A stretch of 64,000 nucleotides of DNA from SpSt-28 sp036824555 (GCA_036824555.1 DAISZX010000001.1:1-64000), one strand, 5' to 3'; counted from the stretch's first letter, positions 1-8,602 are shown. The notes: a model not told the origin generated them from the letters alone. Translations and numbers: made by a program.

Positions 1-2
1 CC

Positions 3-1004
3 ATAAACGATGGAAGCACTGATAACACTTTAAAAATAATGAAAAAGTTTGAGAAGCATGGAGTAAAGATTATAGATAAGCCAAATGGTGGAAAAGCTTC
101 AGCGCTGAATGCCGGCTTAAAAATTGCGAAAGGAGATATCATAGTTTGTATGGATGCCGATTCTATTGTATCAAAAAATGCGCTGAAATACACTCTTGGA
201 TACTTTAACGATCCTAAAGTAGCAGCTGTTGCTAGTAGTTTGAAAGTCTATAGACCAAAAACATTTTGGCAGAAAATGCAATTTGTAGAGTACATTTACA
301 ATATATTTTTGAGGAAAGTTTTGGCTTTAATGAATGCAGTTTTTGTTGTTCCAGGACCTTTTGGATTGTATAGGAGAAGTGTTTTAGAAAAGCTTGGAGG
401 ATGGGAAGAAGGTAACTTAACTGAAGATATGGAGTTAACGATGAGAATACAAAAGGCTGGCTATAAAGTTGAAACCTCATTAAACTCAATTGTCTACACA
501 AAAACCCCGGAGACTTTTAAGAGGTTAATAAAACAAAGAATCAGATGGTATAGAGGATTTTTGATAAATGCCAGAAAATATAAAGAATTGTTTTTGAATC
601 CTAGATTTGGAGATTTGGGAGTTTATGTATTGCCTTTATACATCATCTTTATTGTAGTGCTATTTATCTCGATGGCATCAACAATCTATTCGTTATATAC
701 TATGATTAGGGACTTTGTTTTGATAAACCTGAAAGCTGGAATAGAGATGCCAGACTTAAATCTGCGACCAATTGATCCACCTTACCTATTTATGAGCGTT
801 TCAACTATTTTCTGGTTAGCTAATATTGTAATTTATGCCTACATTTTCTTCATAAGTATGCATATGAGTAAGGAAAGAAGGTTTTTAAGAGGTTTTCTAG
901 TTTACTTCGTTCAAATAATATTTTATCCTTTTGTTTTGGCCTATTCTTGGTTGTTAAGCATATGGAAAGAAATTAGGGGAGCAAGGATAAAATGGGAAAG
1001 ATAA
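3..1004 (+). CDS. Processive-type family 2 glycosyltransferase, 5'-truncated by window edge
   Basis: Membrane glycosyltransferase of the cellulose/hyaluronan/poly-GlcNAc synthase type, which would polymerise or transfer an NDP-sugar at the cytoplasmic membrane. The frame is open to the left edge: before the first ATG (base 39) it already reads INDGSTDNT, the classic GT2 nucleotide-binding motif, so the true start lies outside the window. Further on come a DAD metal-binding motif, TED (catalytic base) and QRIRW, the Q-x-x-R-W acceptor motif. Four or so hydrophobic segments fill the C-terminal third. Its last 13 bases overlap the next gene, implying co-transcription with two anchored proteins. 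The sugar substrate cannot be told. Confidence 0.88.
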   Translation: MNDGSTDNTLKIMKKFEKHGVKIIDKPNGGKASALNAGLKIAKGDIIVCMDADSIVSKNALKYTLGYFNDPKVAAVASSLKVYRPKTFWQKMQFVEYIYNIFLRKVLALMNAVFVVPGPFGLYRRSVLEKLGGWEEGNLTEDMELTMRIQKAGYKVETSLNSIVYTKTPETFKRLIKQRIRWYRGFLINARKYKELFLNPRFGDLGVYVLPLYIIFIVVLFISMASTIYSLYTMIRDFVLINLKAGIEMPDLNLRPIDPPYLFMSVSTIFWLANIVIYAYIFFISMHMSKERRFLRGFLVYFVQIIFYPFVLAYSWLLSIWKEIRGARIKWER

Positions 1005-1651
1005 GCACGAAAATTTATTTAAAGGCAGCATTATTAACTTTGCTAGTTTTCATAAGCGGGATAATAATTGGATGGTATTTAGACGAGACAAGAGTTTCAT
1101 TTGTAAAATCGAAGATTGATGAGTTGGAAATAAGCTTATCGAATTTTGCTCTTGAGGAAGAGTTTTATAGAAGCGTAACTACTGATAAAAAAACGCTTTG
1201 CAACATTTACATTTCAAAAGCAAACGATTTGGCGATACAAGCTGGAAAGTTGGGTAGCTACTTGGAAAGTTTTAGAGAAATAAGCAAGTTTGGTTTGCAT
1301 AACATTGAAACTTTAAAAGAAAGGTATTTCATTTTAAATTTAAGATTGTGGCTCTACATGAGAAAGCTTAGAGAGGAGTGTAATTATGACGTGTCAACTA
1401 TCTTATTTTTCTATACCTCTGCTAAAAGGTGCGAAGATTGCATAGCGCAGGGAATCGTTTTGAATCAGCTGAAAAAAGACAATCCAGAAAAATATATGAT
1501 TTTTGCTTTAGATGTTGATTCAAACCTTGGAATAATAAACTCTCTAAAAATCTATTTCAACGTTACAAAATTACCAACACTAGTAATAAATGAAAATCAA
1601 AAAGTAGAGGGGTTTATTACAAAACAGGAGATAGAAAAGCTACTAAAATAA
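992..1651 (+). CDS. Membrane-anchored thioredoxin-fold protein
   Basis: 219 residues. One N-terminal membrane helix (about residues 12-30) is followed by a mostly helical region and a C-terminal thioredoxin-like domain. Visible marks of that fold are a CEDC (CxxC) motif after a hydrophobic beta strand and a KLPT segment resembling the cis-proline loop. By family knowledge it would be a thiol-disulfide oxidoreductase, probably facing outside the cell. It overlaps the glycosyltransferase by 13 bases, so it may serve folding or redox state of that system. Partner and direction of electron flow are unknown. Confidence 0.6.
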   Translation: MGKISTKIYLKAALLTLLVFISGIIIGWYLDETRVSFVKSKIDELEISLSNFALEEEFYRSVTTDKKTLCNIYISKANDLAIQAGKLGSYLESFREISKFGLHNIETLKERYFILNLRLWLYMRKLREECNYDVSTILFFYTSAKRCEDCIAQGIVLNQLKKDNPEKYMIFALDVDSNLGIINSLKIYFNVTKLPTLVINENQKVEGFITKQEIEKLLK

Positions 1652-1680
1652 TTTATTGTCGAAGTTGTCAATATTACTAA

Positions 1681-2265
1681 ATGAGCTACAAATACGTCCC
1701 AAAAGAAGTTAGAATAAAGTTGACTAGGAAAAGGATATTTTTAGTGTTAACAATAATAGCGTTCATTTTTTCACTTTACCTAGCATTAACCTATTTAATT
1801 CAATTGTACGAATCTTCCAAACCATTGAAAAGAATAACGTATATGGGAGTTCCGATGGAGTTCAGAGAGGATATAAGACTAGCGAAGAATATTGAAGTCT
1901 ATCCTGACGAGTCTTTCATCAAATCAATTTTTTGGGGTAGAGAATTAAAGGAAATAACTATTGGAGTTTTGAATTACACTAATGAAACGAATTTGATCGG
2001 TGTTGAGGCAGTAGAAATAACTTTTAAGTTGTCATCATTCTATACTCTAATGAATATGAAAGTTTCGATAAAGGGAAAGGAAATAGGGAGTATAGAGGAG
2101 ATAAGAGGAAATTCTACTCATCCGGCAATAGTAATAGTTCCCCCCTCTATAGCTAATGAAACCGCAGTAAGATTAGAAGATTACAAGCTAATTATCTCTG
2201 GAAAAAGTATAAAGGAATTGGATTTGGCAACAATAAAATTTATACTACTTGTTCTTGGAATTTAA
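1681..2265 (+). CDS. Hypothetical single-pass membrane protein
   Basis: 194 residues, family not recognised. A basic N-terminus is followed by one membrane helix (about residues 18-39); the remaining ~150 residues look like a beta-rich extracytoplasmic domain with possible N-glycosylation sequons (NYT, NET, NST). It starts 30 bases after the thioredoxin-like gene and is probably the last gene of the glycosyltransferase operon. Its stop codon overlaps the convergent pth2 stop by four bases. Confidence 0.55.
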   Translation: MSYKYVPKEVRIKLTRKRIFLVLTIIAFIFSLYLALTYLIQLYESSKPLKRITYMGVPMEFREDIRLAKNIEVYPDESFIKSIFWGRELKEITIGVLNYTNETNLIGVEAVEITFKLSSFYTLMNMKVSIKGKEIGSIEEIRGNSTHPAIVIVPPSIANETAVRLEDYKLIISGKSIKELDLATIKFILLVLGI

Positions 2266-2603
2266 AGTAGTTTGAGCTTACCAGTTATTTTGTCTATAAT
2301 TTTTTCCTCTATCGGCCCTATTCCTATGCAAGTAACAGTTCCCCTTTTTAATTGTGTTAGGCCAGCGTCAGAAATTTTAACGTATTTTATCTTATTTGCT
2401 TTAAGCTTCCTCTCTATGCTCTCCAATTCTACTAAATCCTTAACTTTGACAACAACCTTCTTAGCTCCTTCTTTTCTCCACTTTTCTAAAATCTCTTCAT
2501 CAACTTGTAGCGCGGCTTCTAAGCTGGCATGCGCTACATGTACTGCAAGCTTTCCCTTCCCCCAATCTAGATCCTTCCTAACGATTATGACTTGCTTAAG
2601 CAT
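2262..2603 (-). CDS. pth2: Peptidyl-tRNA hydrolase, archaeal type (Pth2)
   Basis: Hydrolyses the ester bond of peptidyl-tRNA released from stalled ribosomes, recycling tRNA. The 113-residue length and the N-terminal pattern VIIVRKDLDWGKGKLAVHVA followed by HASLEA are typical of the Pth2 family, as is the C-terminal TCIGIGP segment. Cytoplasmic. It is transcribed leftwards, divergent from the debranching-enzyme gene with about 48 bases between, and convergent with the anchored protein on its other side. Confidence 0.93.
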   Translation of the reverse strand: MLKQVIIVRKDLDWGKGKLAVHVAHASLEAALQVDEEILEKWRKEGAKKVVVKVKDLVELESIERKLKANKIKYVKISDAGLTQLKRGTVTCIGIGPIEEKIIDKITGKLKLL

Positions 2604-2651
2604 TGATTAATTTTGTCTATAAGTTTTAAGCTAAGAAGAGAATTTAAGTTT

Positions 2652-4604
2652 ATGAACAATTTTGCTGAAAAAAGTTATTTTCTGGTGGGAAAAAAGTGCT
2701 TTTTCCATAGATATTGTGATAGCGGCTTTAAGACTAAGTGGACTGGATTGTGGAGGCTGAGTAGAAAGTACTTAGAATATTATGCTATAAAGGTAAATGA
2801 CGAATGGCTCTCCCCAACTAATATTCAAACTTTTGTTGAGGAAAAGGAGGTAGTTAAGCACATATATTCGATAAAAGATTTTATCGTTGAAGAAAGCGTT
2901 TTTGTTCCAGAAAATGAACCAATTTTGATAATAGTTCTAAACTTAAGAAATACCACAAACCAAAAAAAAGATTTGAGGATTGAGGTTGAGATAGCAGCGA
3001 ATATTAGGGATTGGAATGAAGATTGGTATGAAAGAAGCTATGATGTAACTTATAGAAAAAATTATTTTGTTGTTAATTCTGAAAAGGGAAAATTGATTTT
3101 TATTTCCTCCACAAATGGAAATTTTATTGGCTATCATTTTTATAAGGCGCATTATCCGGATGGTAAATTGCAAAGATGTTTCGTAACAAAGAACTTCTTG
3201 ATTGAGGATAAAGTTAATGAAAATGAAGAGAAAAAGTTTAGTTTTATTTTCGCTTGTGATAGTGATGAAATTTTTGAATTGGAGGCTCTACTTAAAAATT
3301 ATGAGCATTTAGTTGGGGAGAAAAGGTCTATTTATAAAAAAGTCTTGGAAGAAAACAGTTTTGTATCATCGATTAATTTTCTGAACGAACTTTTTAGAAT
3401 AGCTATTTTTAACATGCAAAAATCGATAGTTGATTTTAATGGTCAAAAAGTATTCATTGCTGGATATCCATGGTTTACACAAGTTTGGGGAAGAGACTCT
3501 TTACTTTCAATAGCGCTTTATCCTTTCGATGAAGAAGCATGCAGAAACACTTTAAAATTGCTAGCGAAACATCAGTCTGAAGAAGGAAAGATACCAAACT
3601 TTATTTTGTTTAATGGAGAAGTCAATTATAATTCTTCTGATGCAACCCCACTATTTCCAATAGCTTTGGAATCTTACGTAAAAAAGTTCGGCGATTTGAC
3701 TTTGGTTTTCGATCTAAAAGAAAACCTTTACAAAATATTCGAAGTTTATAAAAAGAGTAAGGATGAAAATGGCTTTATTTATTCATCTAGGAATTCAACG
3801 TGGATGGATAGTTTAGAAAGGGAAGGATATTGTGTTGAGGTTCAAGTTTTTTGGCAGAAAGCATTAGAATCATTGTCAAGATTTTTTGAAATTTTGGAGG
3901 ATGAAGATATGGCAAAAGAAGCAAAAGATCTTGCTAGAAATTTGAGAAAAAACATTCTTAAAAAATTTTCTAAGGATAATTACTTTTTAGATAGAATAGG
4001 CAGTAATTTAGAAACAATAAATCCTATATTTTTGATGTGTTTTGGATTAGTGGATAAGAAAGATTTGCTTAAGTACATAGAAGAAAATTTTGAAACTGAA
4101 GTCGGTTTATCAACGGTTAACAAGAATTCCATCTATTACAAACCAAGTTCTTATCATTCTGGATGCACGTGGAGCCATTTATTGGCTTTGCTTTCCTCTA
4201 TTCAATTTAGTAAAAAGAGGTGCGAAATGGCCTTAGAAAATTTGAGAAAAATATACTTAAAAAGCCAGGAGCATGCATTAAATTGTATTCCGGAGGTCTG
4301 GGATTCAGAAAGCGGGAGTTTATACGTGGATAAGCCAGTTGGGAGGGAGATTTCATCTTTCATTCAAACTTGGGGTGCAGCTTCTGTTTTAAAAGCGATA
4401 GATGAGATGCTTGGTATTGATGTAGACGCCTTGAAGAATGTAATAAAAGTTTCTCCTAAAATGGAAGGAGAATTTAGAAGGGTTCTGAAAATTGGTGGGG
4501 ATGTAGTCGAATTAGAAATAGTTTTTAGGGAAGCGAGAGTGGATGTTAATTATAGGAGTAAGTTAAACAGGAACTATAAGATGGTCGTTTTGCCAGAAGT
4601 TTAG
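2652..4604 (+). CDS. Amylo-alpha-1,6-glucosidase (glycogen debranching enzyme)
   Basis: Removes alpha-1,6 branches from storage glucan. The C-terminal (alpha/alpha)6 glycosidase domain shows PWFTQVWGRDSLL, a SSDAT segment, TWMD, EVQVFW and a late IPEVWDS holding a likely catalytic Glu. The N-terminal ~250 residues match the GDE_N-type beta domain. An in-frame TTG exists at 2613, but I prefer ATG 2652 because TATAAGTTTTAAG at 2618-2630 sits 22-34 bases before it, as expected for a leaderless archaeal mRNA (650 residues). Neighbouring Pgi and distant GH57/GlgA genes suit a glycogen cycle. Confidence 0.9.
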   Translation: MNNFAEKSYFLVGKKCFFHRYCDSGFKTKWTGLWRLSRKYLEYYAIKVNDEWLSPTNIQTFVEEKEVVKHIYSIKDFIVEESVFVPENEPILIIVLNLRNTTNQKKDLRIEVEIAANIRDWNEDWYERSYDVTYRKNYFVVNSEKGKLIFISSTNGNFIGYHFYKAHYPDGKLQRCFVTKNFLIEDKVNENEEKKFSFIFACDSDEIFELEALLKNYEHLVGEKRSIYKKVLEENSFVSSINFLNELFRIAIFNMQKSIVDFNGQKVFIAGYPWFTQVWGRDSLLSIALYPFDEEACRNTLKLLAKHQSEEGKIPNFILFNGEVNYNSSDATPLFPIALESYVKKFGDLTLVFDLKENLYKIFEVYKKSKDENGFIYSSRNSTWMDSLEREGYCVEVQVFWQKALESLSRFFEILEDEDMAKEAKDLARNLRKNILKKFSKDNYFLDRIGSNLETINPIFLMCFGLVDKKDLLKYIEENFETEVGLSTVNKNSIYYKPSSYHSGCTWSHLLALLSSIQFSKKRCEMALENLRKIYLKSQEHALNCIPEVWDSESGSLYVDKPVGREISSFIQTWGAASVLKAIDEMLGIDVDALKNVIKVSPKMEGEFRRVLKIGGDVVELEIVFREARVDVNYRSKLNRNYKMVVLPEV

Positions 4605-5317
4605 ACCTCATACAAGTTTTCGTATTTGCTTGGGTTGTTCAATATTTTAGATAATTTGCTTATTGAAACAGAAATTCTTTTCGCTGAAATCTTCTTTATA
4701 GAAAATTTTCCGTACTTTTTGTTTTCAACTACTTTTAGCCAGCCATCTTGTATGAATAAATGATGGGGGAATCCTCTCTTCTTAACTATGTTATAATCGT
4801 GGCCGGCGTCTTCCGGAACAATTCCAAGAATCAAGCAATCTTTCCCAATAGATATTAAACGATGAATAAACCTAGGGTGAATAAAAGCAGATGTTCCTTC
4901 TTTCATTTCAATGATTATCGATTCCTTCTTTTCTAAATCAGAAAGCAGCAGATAGCATTCGTTCTTCAAAACAGTATAAAACTCTCCTCTATTTTTTTCA
5001 TGTTTGTGACCATAAGTTAAAAAAGTTTCTCCATTTTTTGTTATAGAAAACCGACCAAATTTCAGGAGAGTTAAATCTAAATTCAACTTAAACTTATCTT
5101 TAATTTTTTTGTATACTTCTATCCCTTTCCACAAGTTATAAACATAATAAACAGTTGTATCACCAAAAAACTCCAAAGCCCTTTTAGCATTTTTCAAATC
5201 TAATATAACACCATCCCTTATCAACTCACTCATTTTTCTTTCCCAAAAAACTGGCATTTCTTCGAATTCTATACTAAGAGTTACATCTCCACTAACTTTC
5301 ATTCCCCTGATATTCAT
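4601..5317 (-). CDS. pgiA: Cupin-type glucose-6-phosphate isomerase
   Basis: Interconverts glucose 6-phosphate and fructose 6-phosphate. It belongs to the archaeal cupin Pgi family, unrelated to the bacterial/eukaryotic enzyme. The metal-binding cupin motif is TYGHKHEKNRGEFYTVL (two His, one Glu); a further His lies in IHPRFIHRL. The C-terminal AGHDYNIVKKRGFPHHL matches the family hallmark. Length 238 is somewhat above the usual 190-220, with a longer N-terminus. It converges with the debranching-enzyme gene (4-base overlap), linking glucan breakdown to glycolysis. Confidence 0.88.
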   Translation of the reverse strand: MNIRGMKVSGDVTLSIEFEEMPVFWERKMSELIRDGVILDLKNAKRALEFFGDTTVYYVYNLWKGIEVYKKIKDKFKLNLDLTLLKFGRFSITKNGETFLTYGHKHEKNRGEFYTVLKNECYLLLSDLEKKESIIIEMKEGTSAFIHPRFIHRLISIGKDCLILGIVPEDAGHDYNIVKKRGFPHHLFIQDGWLKVVENKKYGKFSIKKISAKRISVSISKLSKILNNPSKYENLYEV

Positions 5318-5363
5318 TTTAAAACTTGTTTTTCACTTTAATAATCCTCTTCCAAAAGTGATT

Positions 5364-6665
5364 ATGAAAGAAAACCTTTCACCTCCAAAGGGGTTTAGGG
5401 ATTTTCCGCAAGAAGATGAAATTTTAAGAAAGGAGATTTTTGCTAGAATTGAGGGGATTTTTCAAAAGTATGGGTTTGATCCTATCGAAACGCCAATAGT
5501 TGAAAAGTGGGAGACTTTATCTGGAAAATATGGAGAAGAAGCAGAAAATAGATTGATTTGGAGATTTAAATTGCCTTATAGCGAGAAAGAGTTTGGGCTG
5601 AGGTACGACCTAACAGTACCTTTAGCAAGGTTTGTTGCAAGGTTTAATCCGAGATTTCCATTTAAAAGGTATCAGATAGGGAGAGTTTTTAGATACGAAG
5701 ATCCGCAAAAAGGTAGGTACAGAGAATTTTGGCAATGTGATGTTGATATCGTTGGAGAAGGTTCTCCTTTAGCTGACGCTGAAATTTTGAATGTTGTTGT
5801 GGATGTTTTTGAGGAGTTCGGTTTCAAGAACTATACCATTAAGATCAACGATAGAAGGATCTTGGGAGAAATTTTTGAAAAGTTTCTTGGAATTAAAGAT
5901 TATTCTACAATTCTCAAGATTTATAGAGCGATCGATAAACTGGATAAAATTGGAAAAGAAAAAGTTTTTTTGATTTTAAGAGGGTTAAATCTTGAAGAAA
6001 AAGTTTTGAATCAAATAGAAAGTTTCATAGAAGCTTCCAAGCTAAACAACTATGAGATCATTAGATACTTAGAATCTTTTAATTCAAGTGAAATAAAAGC
6101 TGCGCTAGAGAGTTTTAAAAAGATCTTGGATTTCTCAAAGAAAAAGGAAAGAATAAAAATAGATTTGTCTCTTGTTAGAGGTTTGGACTATTATACAGGA
6201 ATGATTTATGAGGCTGTCGTTGAAGAGCCAAAGATTGGCAGTTTGTCTGGTGGAGGGAGATATGATAATTTAATAGGAATTTTCTCTGGTAGTAAAATTC
6301 CAGCTGTTGGTGGTTCTATTGGTGTAGAAAGATTGATAGATGCTGGCTTAGAGTTGGGAATTTTCAAAAAAGAAAAGAAAACATATTCTAAGGTTGGAAT
6401 TGTTTATACAAAAGATGTTGACGTTAAAAAAGTTTGGGAGATGGCTGATTACTTGAGAAATAAGGGAATAAATACTTTTATCCCTTTTGAAGGCTACTCT
6501 GGAATTTTAGATGGAATAAAAGATTTGGATAGGAGGGGAATACAATTTGCGTTGATAGTTGGTAAGAAAGAGCTTGAAGAAGGAAAGTTGACATTACAAA
6601 ATTTACTAACAAGAGAGAGAACGCTAGTTAAATTAGAAGACGTGGAAAAAATAGTCAATGGTTAA
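5364..6665 (+). CDS. hisS: Histidyl-tRNA synthetase
   Basis: Charges tRNA-His; class II synthetase, about 433 residues, normal length. Motif 2 reads RVFRYEDPQKGRYREFWQCD, the histidine-binding HisA motif is RGLDYYTGMIYE, and motif 3 is GGGRYDNL...GGSIGVERL. A C-terminal anticodon-binding domain follows residue ~330. An in-frame GTG lies two codons upstream (5358); ATG 5364 is chosen because KENLSPPKGFRDFP is the usual beginning of the protein. It lies 24 bases ahead of the tRNA-Ala gene on the same strand. Confidence 0.96.
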   Translation: MKENLSPPKGFRDFPQEDEILRKEIFARIEGIFQKYGFDPIETPIVEKWETLSGKYGEEAENRLIWRFKLPYSEKEFGLRYDLTVPLARFVARFNPRFPFKRYQIGRVFRYEDPQKGRYREFWQCDVDIVGEGSPLADAEILNVVVDVFEEFGFKNYTIKINDRRILGEIFEKFLGIKDYSTILKIYRAIDKLDKIGKEKVFLILRGLNLEEKVLNQIESFIEASKLNNYEIIRYLESFNSSEIKAALESFKKILDFSKKKERIKIDLSLVRGLDYYTGMIYEAVVEEPKIGSLSGGGRYDNLIGIFSGSKIPAVGGSIGVERLIDAGLELGIFKKEKKTYSKVGIVYTKDVDVKKVWEMADYLRNKGINTFIPFEGYSGILDGIKDLDRRGIQFALIVGKKELEEGKLTLQNLLTRERTLVKLEDVEKIVNG

Positions 6666-6689
6666 TTTTTTCTTTCAAACCTAAAAAAT

Positions 6690-6761
6690 GGGCCGGTGGT
6701 CTAATGGTAGGACGCCGCCTTCGCAAGGCGGAGGCTCCGGGTTCAAATCCCGGCCGGTCCA
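6690..6761 (+). tRNA. tRNA-Ala (anticodon CGC)
   Basis: Folds into a full cloverleaf without intron. The 7-bp acceptor stem includes the G3-U70 pair that marks alanine tRNAs. The anticodon stem is CCGCC/GGCGG around loop TTCGCAA, giving anticodon CGC. T-loop TTCAAAT, discriminator A73. No 3' CCA is encoded. Confidence 0.96.
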
Positions 6762-6818
6762 AAAAAGATTTTAATTATGTTTGTCAATTTTGGTGGGATT
6801 TTAAAGATGGAATAAATG

Positions 6819-6841
6819 CTATTTGCTAAGTAGTTAAAGTT
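6819..6841 (+). repeat. Short sequence shared with the region after tRNA-Asp (copy 1)
   Basis: The core CTATTTGCTAA..AGTTAAA recurs at 31771-31793, about 18 of 20 positions identical, in the intergenic space after another tRNA gene. Function unknown; it may be a processing or termination element, a small-RNA remnant, or chance in AT-rich sequence. Confidence 0.35.
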
Positions 6842-6907
6842 TCTAGATTATAGCGCATTAATATCCAATCAAAAGAAATTTAACACTTATAAACTTTGGT
6901 CAATTCT

Positions 6908-7321
6908 CTACTTTGTTGGTGCTGGCAAGTATGGTGGATATTCTTCACAATGGATAACTCTTTTGAAATCGTCGACACTTACTATGAAGAGACCAGTTTT
7001 ATTAGTTCTACAAATTTCATCAGAACCTTCTTTAATTTTCTCAAACGAACATACTATATTTTTATCCTCATCAAATATCTTAACGTTTTTCAAGTCGTAA
7101 TGCGCTTTTATTACGATAACTTTATCTCTACAATACAGGAAAAACTGATCTTTAGAAAAATGCTGCTGTTCTATGTTAATTTTATAATACCAATGTGTCG
7201 CTATTCCCGCAAATATAGTTGAAGATATACCTAACAAAAGAACGCCAACTTTGAAAAAATCTAACTTAATTTTGCTTGTATTCATAAAATAGTGTATAGG
7301 CAACAAGTTTATAAGAATCAC
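6908..7321 (-). CDS. Hypothetical single-pass membrane protein
   Basis: 137 residues, no family recognised. A hydrophobic helix (about residues 26-46) suggests membrane anchoring, with a ~90-residue domain containing two or three Cys outside it. A GTG start at 7321 overlaps the stop of the upstream Lrp-type regulator (GTGA), implying translational coupling. An internal ATG at 7285 would give a 125-residue protein with the same helix. A membrane partner or target of the regulator is possible but not shown. Confidence 0.5.
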   Translation of the reverse strand: MILINLLPIHYFMNTSKIKLDFFKVGVLLLGISSTIFAGIATHWYYKINIEQQHFSKDQFFLYCRDKVIVIKAHYDLKNVKIFDEDKNIVCSFEKIKEGSDEICRTNKTGLFIVSVDDFKRVIHCEEYPPYLPAPTK

Positions 7322-7737
7322 TTCAATCTCTCAATTATTATTGCCGGACAAACTCTATTTATCATCTTATTATTCTCTAATTTTTTTACAAACCTATTAA
7401 GCTCTTCGCTTGTTTTAAACACAACCTTTGCTAAAAGCATGTGATCTCCAGCAGAGGAATACAATTCTTTAACGTCTTTATCGTTTTTTAAAACTTCTAT
7501 AACTTTAATTAGATGCTCCGGTAGCGCATCAATCCCTATTAAGGCTGTCACGCTATATCCAAGTTTCTTGTAGTTAACCTCTAGAGAAAATTTTATTACC
7601 TCATTTTTTAGAAGCTTTTTTATTCTCTTTCTTACAGTAGCTTCACTAACTTTAAACTTTCTGGCGATTTTAACGAAAGGGACTCTACTATTTTTTTCTA
7701 ACTCCATAATCAATTCTATATCCGAAATTCGAACCAT
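7318..7737 (-). CDS. Lrp/AsnC-family transcriptional regulator
   Basis: DNA-binding regulator of the feast/famine family. The N-terminal winged HTH (residues ~1-55; FVKIARKFKVSEATVRKRIK is the recognition region) is followed by a RAM/ligand-binding alpha-beta domain with GYSVTALIGID and a central AGDHMLL loop. Length 139 is normal. It is divergent from the peroxiredoxin operon with only 44 bases between the start codons. That space carries a duplicated 11-base element (7725-7735, 7747-7757), so it plausibly regulates itself and the oxidative-stress genes. Ligand unknown. Confidence 0.88.
   Translation of the reverse strand: MVRISDIELIMELEKNSRVPFVKIARKFKVSEATVRKRIKKLLKNEVIKFSLEVNYKKLGYSVTALIGIDALPEHLIKVIEVLKNDKDVKELYSSAGDHMLLAKVVFKTSEELNRFVKKLENNKMINRVCPAIIIERLK
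7725..7735 (+). promoter_or_regulatory. Putative operator AAATTCGAACC, copy 1
   Basis: Exact copy of the 11-base element at 7747-7757, with a 22-base offset (about two DNA turns). It contains the palindromic core TTCGAA and reaches the start codon of the Lrp-type gene. Its placement suits an autoregulatory operator; binding is inferred. Confidence 0.5.
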
Positions 7738-7746
7738 AATGTTTAT

Positions 7747-7757
7747 AAATTCGAACC
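7747..7757 (+). promoter_or_regulatory. Putative operator AAATTCGAACC, copy 2, in the peroxiredoxin promoter
   Basis: Second exact copy, lying between TTTATAAAT (7742-7750) and TTTAAATA (7758-7765), either of which could be the TATA box for the peroxiredoxin gene. A protein bound here would be well placed to control that promoter. Confidence 0.5.
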
Positions 7758-7781
7758 TTTAAATACTTTTTGGTGGTGTGT

Positions 7782-8462
7782 ATGGATATGGAGAAAGAGG
7801 TTCATAGGATGCCATTAATAGGAGAGAAAGCACCGTCATTCAAAGCAAAAACAACACACGGAACAATAAGCTTTCCAGAGGACTACAAAGGAAAGTGGGT
7901 AGTTCTGTTCAGCCATCCAGCAGATTTTACTCCAGTATGTACAACAGAATTTTATGCGTTTCAAAGAAGGTATGATGAATTTAAAAAATTGAATGTTGAG
8001 CTAATTGGTTTAAGTATAGATCAAGTTTTCAGTCATATAAAGTGGGTTGAGTGGATTAAGGAAAAGTTAGGAGTCGAAATAAAGTTTCCAATAATTGCTG
8101 ATGATCTAGGAAACATAGCAAAGCTTTATGGGATGATTCATCCAGGGAAAGGAACCAATACTGTTAGAGCAGTATTTATCATAGATCCAAATGGAATAAT
8201 AAGAGCAATTCTCTACTATCCACAAGAAGTTGGAAGAAATATAGATGAAATCTTAAGAGTTGTTAAAGCTTTACAAGTTTCGGATAAAAACGGGGTTGCA
8301 CTACCAGCTAACTGGCCAAATAATGAATTAATTGGTTCAAAGGTAATAATACCTCCAGCAACAAGCGAAAAAGAGGCTAAGGAAAGGTTAGAGAAAGCAA
8401 AGAAGAAAGAGATAGAAGCTTATGATTGGTGGTTTGCATACAAAGAAGTAAAGGCAGAGTAA
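7782..8462 (+). CDS. Peroxiredoxin (Prx6-type) lacking the usual C-terminal cysteine
   Basis: Reduces hydrogen and alkyl peroxides through a peroxidatic cysteine, Cys53 in PADFTPVCTTEF. Length 226 fits the archaeal Prx6-like group. Relatives commonly carry a C-terminal WWFC-type cysteine; here the segment reads DWWFAYKE, so that cysteine is Ala and a 1-Cys mechanism with an external reductant is likely. In-frame TTG/GTG codons lie at 7770-7776, but ATG 7782, preceded by GGTGGTG, begins the conserved protein. First gene of a Prx-rubredoxin-SOR operon. Confidence 0.93.
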   Translation: MDMEKEVHRMPLIGEKAPSFKAKTTHGTISFPEDYKGKWVVLFSHPADFTPVCTTEFYAFQRRYDEFKKLNVELIGLSIDQVFSHIKWVEWIKEKLGVEIKFPIIADDLGNIAKLYGMIHPGKGTNTVRAVFIIDPNGIIRAILYYPQEVGRNIDEILRVVKALQVSDKNGVALPANWPNNELIGSKVIIPPATSEKEAKERLEKAKKKEIEAYDWWFAYKEVKAE

Positions 8463-8597
8463 ATGAGATGGGTTTGTCAAGTTTGTGGATACGTTTACGA
8501 TGAAGAAAAGGAAGGAAAGAAATTCGAAGACCTTCCAGAAAATTGGAAATGTCCAGTTTGTGGAGCACCAAAAAATATGTTTGAACCAGAGGACTGA
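8463..8597 (+). CDS. Rubredoxin
   Basis: A 44-residue electron carrier with one Fe(Cys)4 site. The two knuckles are WVCQVCGYVYD near the N-terminus and KCPVCGAPK near the C-terminus, with conserved hydrophobic residues between. Slightly shorter than the usual ~53. Its ATG follows the peroxiredoxin stop immediately and it is five bases before the superoxide reductase gene. By family knowledge it would hand electrons to the reductase and perhaps to the peroxiredoxin. Confidence 0.95.
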   Translation: MRWVCQVCGYVYDEEKEGKKFEDLPENWKCPVCGAPKNMFEPED

Positions 8598-8602
8598 GAG
8601 GT

